Below are positions 28,061 to 41,462 of a stretch of DNA of 64,000 nt, piece by piece. How positions within the stretch are numbered: the first letter of the stretch is position 1; each line of letters starts with the position of its first letter. This DNA comes from Sympetrum striolatum (taxonomy: Eukaryota > Arthropoda > Insecta > Odonata > Libellulidae), in NCBI GenBank assembly GCA_947579665.1, contig OX388350.1, positions 89,795,152 through 89,859,151 on the forward strand, in the 5' to 3' direction. The notes below the pieces were generated by a model, which was given only the letters and a program-made list of their open reading frames with translations, was not told the DNA's origin and made no database searches. A program made the translations under genes and the position numbers.

Positions 28061-29799
28061 TTTATCTTTCATAGTGATATTTGTGATGGAAATTGGAAAG
28101 CTCTCTCATAGATCTTCTAAAAGAATCCATTTAAGCCGAGAGTATCCCGAACTTTTTCAAGAAAATGCGAAAAAACTCGAAATTTTACATAAAAATGACT
28201 ATTTTTCGAAGATATTTCCGTTATCTATCAATCAAAGTGATATTTGTGATGGAAATTGTAAGACTCCCTCATAGATCTTCTTAAAGACTCCATTTAAGAC
28301 GAGAATTTCCCGAAATTTTATCAAGAAAAATCGAAAAAATTCGAAATTTTACTGAGAAATGACTATTTTTCGACGATATTTCCGTTATTTATCTTTCATA
28401 ATGATATTTGTGATGTAAATTGAAAAGCTCCCTCATAGATCCTTTAAAGGAATCCATAAAAGACAAGAATTTCCCGAAATTTTATCAAGAAAAATCGAAA
28501 AAATTTGAAATTTTACTAAAAAATGACTATTTTTCGAAAATATTTCCGTTATTTAAATTTCATTATGATATTTGTGATAAAATTGAAAAGTTCCCACATA
28601 GTTCTTCTAAAAGAATCCATTTAAGAAGAGAATTTCCCGAAATTTTATCAAGAAAAATCGAAAAAAATCGAAATTCTACTGAAAAATGACTATTATTCGA
28701 CAATATTTCCGTTATTTAAATTTAATTCTGATATTTGTGATAAAATTGAAAAGCTCCCTCATAGATATTCTAAAAGAATCCATTTAAGACGAGAATTTCC
28801 CGAAATTTTATCAAGAAAAATTGAAAAAATTCGAAAATTTACTGAAAAATGCCTATTTTTGCCATTATTTCCGTTATTTATCTTTCATAGTGATATTTGT
28901 GATGGAAATTGGAAAGCTCTCTCATAGATCTCCTAAAAGAATCCATTTAAGCCGAGAGTATCCCGAACTTTTTCAAGAAAATGCGAAAAAACTCGAAATT
29001 TTACATAAAAATGACTATTTTTAGAAGATATTTCCGTTATCTATCAATCAAAGTGATATTTGTGATGGAAATTGGAATGCTCCCTCATAGATCCTTTAAA
29101 AGAATCCATATAAGACGAGAATTTCCCGAAATTTTATCAAGAAAATTCGAAAAAATTTGAAATTTTACTGAAAAATGACTATTTTTCAACTATATTCCGT
29201 TATTTACCTTCTTAAAAATGATATTTGTGATGGAAATTGGAAAGCTCTCTCATAGATCTTCTAAATGAATCCAGTAAAGTCGAGAATTTCCCGTAATTAT
29301 ATCAAGAAAAATCGAAAAAATTCGAAAATTTACTGAAAAATGCCTATTTTCGCCATTATTTCCGTTATTTATCTTTCAAAATGATATTTGTGATGGAAAT
29401 TGGAAAGCTCCACCATAGAACTTCTAAAAGAATCCATTTAAGACGAGAATTTCCCGAAATTGTATCAAGAAAAATCGAAAAAAAAACGAAATTTTACATA
29501 AAAATGACAATTTTTCGACGATATTTCCGTTTTTTATGTATCAAAGAGATATTTGTGATGGAAATTGAAAAGTTCCCTCATAGATCTTTTAAAAGAATCC
29601 ATATAAGACGAGAATTTCCCGAAATTTCATCAAGGAAAATCGAAAATATTTAAACATTTACTGAAAAATGACTATTATTCGACGATATTTCCGTTATTTA
29701 TCTTTCAAAATGATATTTGTGATTGAAATTGAAAAGCTCCCTCATTAATCTTCTAAAAGAATCCATTTAAGCCGTGAGTTTCCCGAACTTTTTCAAGAA
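28061..29799 (+). repeat. Satellite block: mosaic stretch with copies near 34.8-35.8 kb
   Basis: Monomers with the word ttaagccgagagtatcccga at 28,130 and 28,945 recur near 34,830 and 35,490, next to the same neighbours (linker ctttcatagtgat before them, acataaaaatgactattttt after them). I see no longer regular unit and no gene. Confidence 0.78.
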
Positions 29800-32700
29800 A
29801 ATGCGAAAAAACTCGAAAATTTACTGAAAAATGCCTATTTTTCGCCGATATTTCCGTTATATATCTTTCAATATAATATTTGTGATTAGAATTGAAAAGC
29901 TCCCTCATAGATCTTCTAAAAGAATCCATTTAAGACGAGAATTTCCCGAAATTGTATCAAGAAAAATCGAAAAAATTCGAATTTTATTGAAAAATGACTA
30001 TTTTTCGACAATATTTCCGTTATTTAAATTTCATTATGATATTTGTGTTGGAAATTGAAAAGCTCCCTCATAGTTCTTCTAAAAGAATCCATTTAAGACG
30101 AGAATTTCCCGAAATTTTATCAAGAAAAATCGAAAAAATTCGAAATTTTAATGAAAAATGACTATTTTTCGACGATATTTCCGTTATTTATCTTTCAAAA
30201 AAATATTTGTGATGGAAATTGGAAAGTTACCTCAATTACTTCTAAAATATTCCATTTAAGAAGAGAATTTCCCGGAATTCTTCGAGAAAATGCGAAAAAA
30301 TTTGAAATTTTACTGAAAAATGACTATTTTTCGACGTTATTTCCGTTATTTATGTATCAAAGATATATTTGTGATGGAAATTGTATGGCTCCCTTATAGA
30401 TCTTCTAAAAGATTCCATTTAAGACGAGAATTTCCCGAAATTTTATCAAGAAAAATCGAAAATATTTGAAAATTTACTGAAAAATGACTATTATTCGACG
30501 ATATTTCCGTTATTTATCTTTCAAAATGATATTTGTGATGGAAATTGAAAAGCTCCTTCATAGATCCTCTAAAAGAATCCATTTAAGACGAGAATTTCCC
30601 GAAATTTTATCAAGAAAATAAAAATAAATTCGAAAATTTACTGAAAAATGCCTATTTTCCGCCGATATTTTCGTTATTTATCTTTCAAAAAAATATTTGT
30701 GATGGAAATTGGAAAGTTACCACATATTACTTCTAAAATATTCCATTTAAGAAGAGAATTTCCCGAAATTCTTCAAGAAAATGCGAAAAAATTTGAAAAT
30801 TTACTGAAAAATGCTTATTTTCCGCCGATGTTTCCGTTATTTATCTTTCACAGTGATATTTGTGATTGAAATTGAAAAGCTCCCTCATAGATCTTCTAAA
30901 AGAATCCATTTAAGCCGAGAGTTTCCCGAACATTTTCAAGAAAATGCGAAAAAACTCGAAAATTTACTGAAAAATGCCTATTTTTCGCCGATATTTCCGT
31001 TATATATCTTTCAATATAATATTTGTGATTAGAATTGAAAAGCTCCCTCATAGATCTTCTAAAAGAATCCATTTAAGACGAGAATTTCCCGAAATTGTAT
31101 CAAGAAAAATCGAAAAAATTCGAATTTTATTGAAAAATGACTATTTTTCGACAATATTTCCGTTATTTAAATTTCATTATGATATTTGTGTTGGAAATTG
31201 AAAAGCTCCCTCATAGTTCTTCTAAAAGAATCCATTTAAGACGAGAATTTAACGAAATTGTATCAAGAAAAATCGAAAAAATTCGAAATTTTACTGAAAA
31301 ATGACTATTTTTCGACGATATTTCCGTTATTTATCTTTCAAAAAAATATTTGTGATGGAAATTGGAATGTTACCTCAATTACTTCTAAAATATTCCATTT
31401 AAGAAGAGAATTTCCCGAAATTCTTCAAGAAAATGCGAAAAAATTTGAAATTTTACTAAAAAATGACTATTTTTCGACGTTATTTCCGTTATTTATGTAT
31501 CAAAGATATATTTGTGATGGAAATTGGAGGGCGCCCTTATAGATCTTCTAAAAGATTCCATTTAAGACGAGAATTTCCCGAAATTTTATCAAGAAAAATC
31601 GAAAATATTTGAAAATTTACTGAAAAATGACTATTATTCGACGATATTTCCGTTATTTATCTTTCAAAATGATATTTGTGATGGAAATTGAAAAGCTCCT
31701 TCATAGATCCTCTAAAAGAATCCATTTAAGACGAGAATTTCCCGAAATTTTTCAAGAAAATGCGAAAAAACTCGAAAATTTACTGAAAAATGCCTATTTT
31801 TCGCCGATATTTCCGTTATATATCTTTCAATATAATATTTGTGATTAGAATTGAAAAGCTCCCTCATAGATATTCTAAAAGAATCCATTTAAGACGAGAA
31901 TTTCCCGAAATTGTATCAAGAAAAATCGAAAAAATTCGAATTTTATTGAAAAATGACTATTTTTCGACAATATTTCCGTTATTTAAATTTCATTATGATA
32001 TTTGTGTTGGAAATTGAAAAGCTCCCTCATAGTTCTTCTAAAAGAATCCATTTAAGACGAGAATTTCCCGAAATTGTATCAAGAAAAATCGAAAAAATTC
32101 GAAATTTTACTGAAAAATGACTATTTTTCGACGATATTTCCGTTATTTATCTTTCAAAAAAATATTTGTGATGGAAATTGGAATGTTACCTCAATTACTT
32201 CTAAAATATTCCATTTAAGAAGAGAATTTCCCGAAATTCTTCAAGAAAATGCGAAAAAATTTGAAATTTTTCCTAAAAAATGACTATTTTTCGACGTTAT
32301 TTCCGTTATTTATGTATCAAAGATATATTTGTGATGGAAATTGGAGGGCTCCCTTATAGATCTTCTAAAAGATTCCATTTAAGACGAGAATTTCCCGAAA
32401 TTTTATCAAGAAAAATCGAAAATATTTGAAAATTTACTGAAAAATGACTATTATTCGACGATATTTCCGTTATTTATCTTTCAAAATGATATTTGTGATG
32501 GAAATTGAAAAGCTCCTTCATAGATCCTCTAAAAGAATCCATTTAAGACGAGAATTTCCCGAAATTTTATCAAGAAAATAAAAATAAATTCGAAAATTTA
32601 CTGAAAAATGCCTATTTTCCGCCGATATTTTCGTTATTTATCTTTCAAAAAAATATTTGTGATGGATATTGGAAAGTTACCACATATTACTTCTAAAATA

Positions 32701-33200
32701 TTCCATTTAAGAAGAGAATTTCCCGAAATTCTTCAAGAAAATGCGAAAAAATTTGAAAATTTACTGAAAAATGCTTATTTTCCGCCGATGTTTCCGTTAT
32801 TTATCTTTCACAGTGATATTTGTGATTGAAATTGAAAAGCTCCCTCATAGATCTTCTAAAAGAATCCATTTAAGCCGAGAGATTCCCGAACTTTTTCAAG
32901 AAAATATGAAAAAACTCGAAAATTTACTGAAAAATGCCTATTTTTCGCCGATATTTCCGTTATATATCTTTCAATATAATATTTGTGATTAGAATTGAAA
33001 AGCTCCCTCATAGATCTTCTAAAAGAATCCATTTAAGACGAGAATTTCCCGAAATTGTATCAAGAAAAATCGAAAAAATTCGAATTTTATTGAAAAATGA
33101 CTATTTTTCGACAATATTTCCGTTACTTAAATTTCATTATGATATTTGTGTTGGAAATTGAAAAGCTCCCTCATAGTTCTTCTAAAAGAATCCATTTAAG
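29800..33200 (+). repeat. Alternating 7- and 5-monomer higher-order repeat
   Basis: One landmark monomer (box followed by atatatctttcaatataat) starts at 29,831, 30,974, 31,790 and 32,934, giving steps of 1,143, 816 and 1,144 bp, that is 7, 5 and 7 monomers. A second landmark (30,648) recurs 1,960 bp later at 32,608 (12 monomers = 7 + 5). The monomer with the linker gtatcaaagatatatttgtg lies inside the repeats. Confidence 0.88.
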
Positions 33201-36200
33201 ACGAGAATTTCCCGAAATTTTATCAAGAAAAATCAAAAAAAATTCGAAATTTTACTGAAAAATGACTATTTTTCGACGATATTTCCGTTATTTATCTTTC
33301 AAAATGATATTTGTGATTGAAATTGAAAAGCTCCCTCATAGATCTTTTAAAAGAATCCATATAAGACGAGAATATCCCGAAATTTCATCAAGGATAATCG
33401 AAAATATTTGAAAATTTACTGAAAAATTACTATTTTTCGACGATAATTCCGTTATTTATGTATCAAAGATATATTTGTGATGGAAATTGGAGGGCTCCCT
33501 TATAGATCTTCTAAAAGATTCCATTTAAGACGAGAATTTCCCGAAATTTTATCAAGAAAAATCGATACAATTCGAAATTTTACTGAAAAATGACTATTTT
33601 TCAACGATATTTCCGTTATTTATCTTTTAAAATGATATTTGTGATTGAAATTGAAAAGCTCCCTCATAGATCTTTTAAAAGAATCCATATAAGACGAGAA
33701 TTTCCCGAAATTTCATCAAGAAAAATCGAAAATATTTGAAAATTTACTGAAAAATGACTATTATTCGACGATATTTCCGTTATTTATCTTTCAAAATGAT
33801 ATTTGTGATGGAAATTGAAAAGCTCCTTCATAGATCCTCTAAAAGAATCCATTTAAGACGAGAATTTCCCGAAATTTTATCAAGAAAATGAAAATAATTT
33901 CGAAAATTTACTGAAAAATGCCTATTTTCCGCCGATATTTTCGTTATTTATCTTTCAAAAAAATATTTTTGATGGAAATTGGAAAGTTACCTCAATTACT
34001 TCTAAAATATTCCATTTAAGAAGAGAATTTCCCGAAATTCTTCAAGAAAATGCGAAAAAATTTGAAAATTTACTGAAAAATGACTATTTTTCGCCGATAT
34101 TTCCGTTATTTATCTTTCAAAGTGATATTTGTGATGGAAATTGGAAAGCTCCCTCATATTCCTTCTAAAAGAATTCATTTAAGACGATAATTTCCCTAAA
34201 TTCTTCAAGAAAATGCGAAAAAATTCGAAAATTTACTGAAAAATGCCTATTTTCTGCAGATATTTCCATTATTTATCTTTCAAAAAAATATTTTTGATGG
34301 AAATTGGAAAGCTCCCTCATATTCCTTCTAAAGGATTTTATTTGAGACGAAATTTTCCCGAAATTTTTCAAGAAAATGCGATAACATTCGAAAATTTACT
34401 GAAAAATGCCTATTATTCGCCGATATTTCCGTTATTTATCTTTCAAAATAATATTTGTGATTAGAATTGAAAAGCTCCCTCATAGATCTTCTAAAAGAAT
34501 CCATTTAAGACGAGAATTTCCCGAAATTTTATCAAGAAAAATCGAAAAAATTCGAAATTTTACTGAAAAAATACTATTTTTCGACTATATTTCCGTTATT
34601 TATCTTTCAAGGTGATATTTGTGATTGAAATTGGAAAGCTCTCTCATAGAGCTTCTAAATGAATCTATTTAAGACGAGAATTTCCCGAAATTTCATCAAG
34701 AAAAATCGAAAAAATTCGAAAATTTACTGAAAAATGCCTTTTTTTGCCATTATTTCCGTTATTTATCTTTCATAGTGATATTTGTGATGGAAATTGGAAA
34801 GCTCTCTCATAGATCTTCTAAAAGAATCCATTTAAGCCGAGAGTATCCCGAACTTTTTCAAGAAAATGCGAAAAAATTCGAAATTTTACTGAGAAATGAC
34901 TATTTTTCGACGATATTTCCGTTATTTATCTTCTTTAAAATGATATTTGTGATGGAAATATAAAAGCTCCCTCATAGATCTTTTAAATGAATCCAGTTAA
35001 GACCAGAATTTCACGAAATTTTATCAAGAAAAATCGAAAAATTTCGAAATTTTACTGAAAGATGACTATTTTTCGAAAATATTTCCGTTATTTAAATTTC
35101 ATTATGATATTTGTGATAAAATTGAAAAGCTCCCACATAGTTCTTCTAAAAGAATCCATTTAAGAAGAGAATTTCCCGAAATTTTATCAAGAAAAATCGA
35201 AAAAAATCGAAATTTTACTGAAAAATGACTTTTATTCGACAATATTTCCGTTATTTAAATTTCATTCTGATATTTGTGATAAAATTGAAAAGCTCCCTCA
35301 TAGATATTCTAAAAGAATCCATTTAAGACGAGAATTTCCCGAAATTTTATCAAGAAAAATCGAAAAAATTCGAAAATTTACTGAAAAATGCCTATTTTTG
35401 CCATTATTTCCGTTATTTATCTTTCATAGTGATATTTGTGATGGAAATTTGAAAGCTCTCTCATAGATCTCCTAAAAGAATCCATTTAAGCCGAGAGTAT
35501 CCCGAACTTTTTCAAGAAAATGCGAAAAAACTCGAAATTTTACATAAAAATGACTATTTTTCGAAGATCTTTCCGTTATCTATCAATCAAAGTGATATTT
35601 GATATGGAAATTGGAAGGCTCCCTAATAGATCCTTTAAAAGAATCCATATAAGACGAGAATTTCCCGAACTTTTTCAAGAAAATGCGAAAAAACTCGAAA
35701 TTTTACATAAAAATGACTATTTTTCGAAGATCTTTCCGTTATTTATCTTTCAAAATGATATTTGTGATGGAAATTGGAAAGCTCTCTCATAGATCTTCTA
35801 AATGAATCCATTTAAGTCGAGAATTTCCCGTAATTATATCAAGAAAAATCAAAAAAATTCGAAAATTTACTGAAAAATGCATATTTTCACCGATATTTCC
35901 GTTATTTATCTTTCAAAGTGATATTTGTGATGGAAATTGGAAGACTCTCTCATAGAATTTCTACAAGAATCTATTTAAGACGAGATTTTCCAGAACCTTT
36001 TCAAGAAAATGCGATAAAACTCGAAAATTTACTGAAAAATGCCTATTTTTCGCCGATATTTCAATTACTTATCTTTCAAAATAATATTTGTGATTAGAAT
36101 TGAAAAGCTCCCTCATATTCCTTCTAAAAGAATCCATTTAAGACGAGAATTTCCCTAAATTTTATCAAGAAAATTCGAAAAAATTCGAAATTTTACTGAA

Positions 36201-36940
36201 AAATGACTATTTTTCATCGATATTTCCGTTATTTATCTTTCAAAGTGATATTTGTGATGGAAATTGGAAAGCTCCCTCATATTCCTTCTAAAAGAATCCA
36301 TTTAAGACGAGAATATCCCGAAATTTTATCAAGAAAAAGCGAAAACATTCGAAAATTTACTGAAAAAGGCCAATTTTGCGCCGATATTTCCGTTATTTAT
36401 CTTTCAAAGTGATATATGTGATAGAAATTGGAAAGCACCCTCATATTCCTTCTAAATGAATCAATTTAAGACGAGAATATCCCGAAATTTTATCAACAAA
36501 AAGCGAAAACATTCGAAAATTTACTGAAAAATGCCTATTTTTCGCCGATATTAATGTTATTTATCATTCAAAATAATATTTGTGATTAGAATTGAAAAGC
36601 TCCCTCATATTCCTTCTAAAAGAATTTATTTAAGACGAGAATTTCTCAAGATTTTTCAAGAAAATGCGAAAATATTCGAAAATTTAATGAAAAATGCCTA
36701 TTTTCCACCAATATTTCCGTTATTTATCTTTCAAAGTGATATTTGTGATTGAAATTGGAAAGCTCTTTCACAGATCTTCTAAATGAATCTATTTAAGACG
36801 AGAATTTCCCGAAATTTCATCAAGAAAAATCGAAAAAATTCGAAAATTTACTGAAAAATGCCTATTTTCGCCATAATTTCCGTTATTTATCTTTCAAAAT
36901 GATATTTGTGATGGAAATTGGAAAGCTCCATCATAGAACA
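33201..36940 (+). repeat. Satellite block: mosaic stretch without a clear higher-order unit
   Basis: Segments match several other parts of the array: 34,243-34,620 matches 24,596-24,968 and 38,976-39,348; 34,775-35,600 matches 28,074-29,050. No constant offset extends over the block. No gene or RNA is seen. Confidence 0.78.
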
Positions 36941-39900
36941 TCTAAAAGAATCCATTTAAGACGAGAATTTCCCGAAATTGTATCAAGAAAAATCGAAAAA
37001 AAACGAAATTTTACATAAAAATGACAATTTTTCGACGATATTTCCGTTATTTATGTATCAAAGAGATATTTGTGATGGAAATTGAAAAGTTCCCTCATAG
37101 ATCTTTTAAAAGAATCCATATAAGACGAGAATTTCCCGAAATTTCATCAAGGAAAATCGAAAATATTTAAACATTTACTGAAAAATGACTATTATTCGAC
37201 GATATTTCCGTTATTTATCTTTCAAAATGATATTGTGATGAAAATTGAAAAGCTCCCTCATAGATCCTCTAAAAGAATCCATTTAAGACGAGAATTTCCC
37301 GAAATTATTCAAGAAAATAAGAAAAAATTCGAAAATTTACTGAAAAATGCCTATTTTGCGCCAATATTTCCGTTATTTATCTTTCAAAGTGATATTTGTG
37401 ATGGAAATTGAAAAGCTCTCTCAAAGATCTTCTAAACGATTCCATTTAAGACGAGAATTTCCCGAAATGTTATCAAGAAAAATCGAAATATATCGAAACC
37501 TTACTGAAATATCACTATTTTTGACGATATTTCCGTTATTTATCTTTCAAAGTGATATTTTTGATGGAAATTGAAAAGCTCCTTCATAGATCTTCTAAAA
37601 GAATCCATTTAAGAAGAGAATTTCCCGAAATTTTATCAAGAAAAAGCGAAAACATTCGAAAATTTACTGAAAAATGTCTATTTTTCGCCGATATTTACGT
37701 TATTTATCTTTCAAAATAATATTTGTTATTAGAATTAATAAGCTCCCTAATAGTTCTTCTAAAGAATCTATTTAAGACGAGAATTTCCCAAAATCTTTTA
37801 AGAAAATGCGAAAAAATTCGAAAATTACTGAAAAATGCCTATTTCCGGCGATATTTCCGTTATTTATCTTTCAAAAAAATATTTGTGATGGAAATTGGAA
37901 AGTTCCCACATATTACTTCTAAAATATTCCATTTAAGAAGAGAATTTCCCGAAATTCTTCAAGAAAATGCGAAAAAATTTGAAAATTTACTGAAAAATGC
38001 TTATTTTCCGCCGATGTTTCCGTTATTTATCTTTCAAAGTGATATTTGTGATTGAAATTGGAAAGGTCTCTCATAGATATTCTAAATGAATCTATTTAAG
38101 ACGAGAATTTCCCGAAATTTCATCAAGGAAAATCGAAAATATTAGAAAATTTACTGAAAAATGACTATTATTCGACGATATTTCCGTTATTTATCTTTCA
38201 AAATGATATTTGTGATAGAAACTGAAAAGCTCCTTCATAGATCCTCTAAAAGAATCCATTTAAGACGAGAATTTCCCGAAATTTTATCAAGAAAATAAAA
38301 ATAAATTCGAAAATTTACTGAAAAATGCCTATTTTCCGCCGATATTTTCGTTATTTATCTTTCAAAAAAATATTTGTGATGGAAATTGGAAAGTTACCAC
38401 ATATTACTTCTAAAATATTCCATTTAAGAAGAGAATTTCCCGAAATTCTTCAAGAAAATGCGAAAAAATTTGAAAATTTACTGAAAAATGCTTATTTTCC
38501 GCCGATGTTTCCGTTATTTATCTTTCACAGTGATTTTTGTGATTGAAATTGAAAAGCTCCCTCATAGATCTTCTAAAAGAATCCATTTAAGCCGAGATTT
38601 TCCCGAACTTTTTCAAGAAAATGCGAAAAAACTCGAAAATTTACTGAAAAATGCCTATTTTTCGCCGATATTTCCGTTATATGTCTTTCAATATAATATT
38701 TGTGATTAGAATTGTAAAGCTCCCTCATAGATCTTCTAAAAGAATCCATTTAAGACGAGAATTTCCCGAAATTGTATCAAGAAAAATCGAAAAAATTCGA
38801 ATTTTATTGAAAAATGACAATTTTTTACAATATTTCCGTTATTTAAATTTCATTATGATATTTGTGTTGGAAATTAAAAAGCTCCCTCATAGTTCTTCTA
38901 AAAGAATCCATTTAAGACGATAATTTTCCTAAATTCTTCAAGAAAATGCGAAAAAATTCGAAAATTTACTGAAAAATGCCTATTTTCCGCAGATATTTCC
39001 GTTATTTATCTTTCAAAAAAATATTTTTGATGGAAATTGGAAAGCTCCCTCATATTCCTTCTAAAAGATTTTATTTGAGACGAAAATTTCCCGAAATTTT
39101 TCAAGAAAATGCGATAACATTCGAAAATTTACTGAAAAATGCCTATTATTCGCCGATATTTCCGTTATTTATCTTTCAAAATAATATTTGTGATTAGAAT
39201 TGAAAAGCTCCCTCATAGATCTTCTAAAAGAATCCATTTAAGACGAGAATTTCCCGAACTTTTATCAAGAAAAATCGAAAAAATTCGAAATTTTACTGAA
39301 AAAATATTATTTTTCGACGATATTTCCGTTATTTATCTTTCAAGATGATATTTGTGATTGAAATTGGAAAGCTCTCTCATAGATCTTCTAAATGAATCTA
39401 TTTAAGACGAGAATTTCCCGAAATTTCATCAAGAAAAATCGAAAAAATTCGAAAATTTACTGAAAAATGACTATTATTTGACGATATTTCCGTTATTAAT
39501 CTTTCAAAATGATATTTGTGATGGAAATTGAAAAGTTCCTTCATAGATCCTCTAAAAGAATCCATTTAAGATGAGAATTTCCCGAAATTTTATCAAGAAA
39601 ATGAAAATAAATTCGAAAATTTACTGAAAAATGCCTATTTTCCGCCGATATTTTCGTTATTTATCTTTCAAAGTGATATTTGTGATGGAAATTGGAAAGC
39701 TCCCTCATAGATCTTTTAAAAGAATCCATATAAGACGAGAATTTCCCGAAATTTCATCAAGGAAAATCGAAAATATTTGAAAATTTACTGAAAAATTACT
39801 ATTTTTCGACGATATTTCCGTTATTTATGTATCAAAGATATATTTGTGATGGAAATTGGAAAGCTCCCTTATAGATCTTCTAAAAGATTCCATTTAAGAC

Positions 39901-40154
39901 GAGAATTTCCCGAAATTTTATCAAGAAAAATCGATACAATTCGAAATTTTACTGAAAAATGACTATTTTTCAACGATATTTCCGTTATTTATCTTTCAAA
40001 GTTATATTTGTGATTGAAATTGAAAAGCTCCCTCATAGATCTTTCAAAAGAATCCCTATAAGGCAAGAATTTCCCGAAATTTTATCAAGAAAAATCGAAA
40101 AAATTCGAAATTTTATTGAAAAGTGTCTATTTTCCGCCGATATTTCCGTTTTTT
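36941..40154 (+). repeat. Nested higher-order repeat: first (shorter) copy of the 19-monomer unit
   Basis: This copy matches the unit at 41,463-44,566, but the offset rises in steps: about 4,084 bp near 37,000-37,350, 4,248 bp from about 37,434 to 38,900, and 4,412 bp after 38,976 (39,959 to 44,371). Each step is one monomer (164 bp) absent here and present in the later copies. Confidence 0.86.
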
Positions 40155-41462
40155 ATCTTTCAAAGTGATATTTGTGATGATAATTGGAAAGCTCTCTCTT
40201 CGATCGTCTTAAAGAATCCATTTAATACGAGAATTTCCCGAAATTTTATCAAGAAAAAGCGAAAAAATTCGAAATTTTATTGAAAAGTGTCTATTTTCCG
40301 CCGATATTTCCGTTATTTATCTTACAAAGTGATATTTGTGATGATAATTGGAAAGCTCTCTTATCGATCTTTCAAAGAATCCCAATAAGGCTAGAATTTC
40401 CCGAAATTTTATCAAGAAAAAGCAAAAAAATTCGAAAATTTACTGAAAATGCCTATTTTTCGCCGATATTTCCTTTATTTATCTTTCAAAATGATATTTG
40501 TGATGTAAATTGGAAAGCTCTCTCATAGATCTTCTAAAAGAATCCATTTAAGACGAGAATTTCCCGAAATTTTATCATGATAAAGCGAATAAATTCGAAA
40601 ATTTACTGAAAAATGCCTATTTTTCGCCGATATTTCCGTTTTTTATCTTTCAAAGTGATATAAGTGATGGAAATTGAAAAGCTCCCTCATAGATCTTCTA
40701 AAAGAATCCATTTAAGACGAGAATTTCCCGAAATTTTATCAAGAAAATGTGAAAAAATTCAAAAATTTACTGAAAAATGCCTATTTTTCGCCGATATTTC
40801 CGTTATTTAGTATTCAAAGTGATATTTGGGATCGAAATTGGAATGTTGCCTCATAGATCTTCTAAATGAATCCATTTAAGACGAGAATTTCCCGATATTT
40901 TATCAAGGAAAAGCGAAAAAATTCGAAAATTTACTGAAAATGCCTATTTTTCGCCGATATTTCCATTATTTATCTTTCAAAGTGATATAAGTGATGGAAA
41001 TTGGAAAGCTCTCTCATAGAGCTTCTAAAAGAATCCATTTAAGACGAGAATTTCCCGAAATTGTATCAAGAAAAATCGAAAAAAAACGAAATTTTACATA
41101 AAAATGACAATTTTTCGACGATATTTCCGTTATTTATGTATCAAAGAGATATTTGTGATGAAAATTGAAAAGTTCCCTCATAGATCTTTTAAAAGAATCC
41201 ATATAAGACGAGAAATTCCCGAAATTTCATCAAGGAAAATCGAAAATATTTAAACATTTACTGAAAAATGACTATTATTCGACGATATTTCCGTTATTTA
41301 TCTTTCAAAATGATATTTGTGATGAAAATTGAAAAGCTCCCTCATAGATCCTCTAAAAGAATCCATTTAAGACGAGAATTTCCCGAAATTATTCAAGAAA
41401 ATAAGAAAAAATTCGAAAATTTACTAAAAAATGCCTATTTTGCGCCGATATTTCCGTTGTTT
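40155..41462 (+). repeat. Eight-monomer spacer block of the nested repeat, copy 1 (about 1,308 bp)
   Basis: The block begins with a monomer containing gatgataattggaaagctc and ctcttcgatcgtctt, and recurs at 47,671-48,979 with an offset of 7,516-7,517 bp (46 monomers). It separates the first 19-monomer unit from the tandem pair that follows. Confidence 0.87.
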
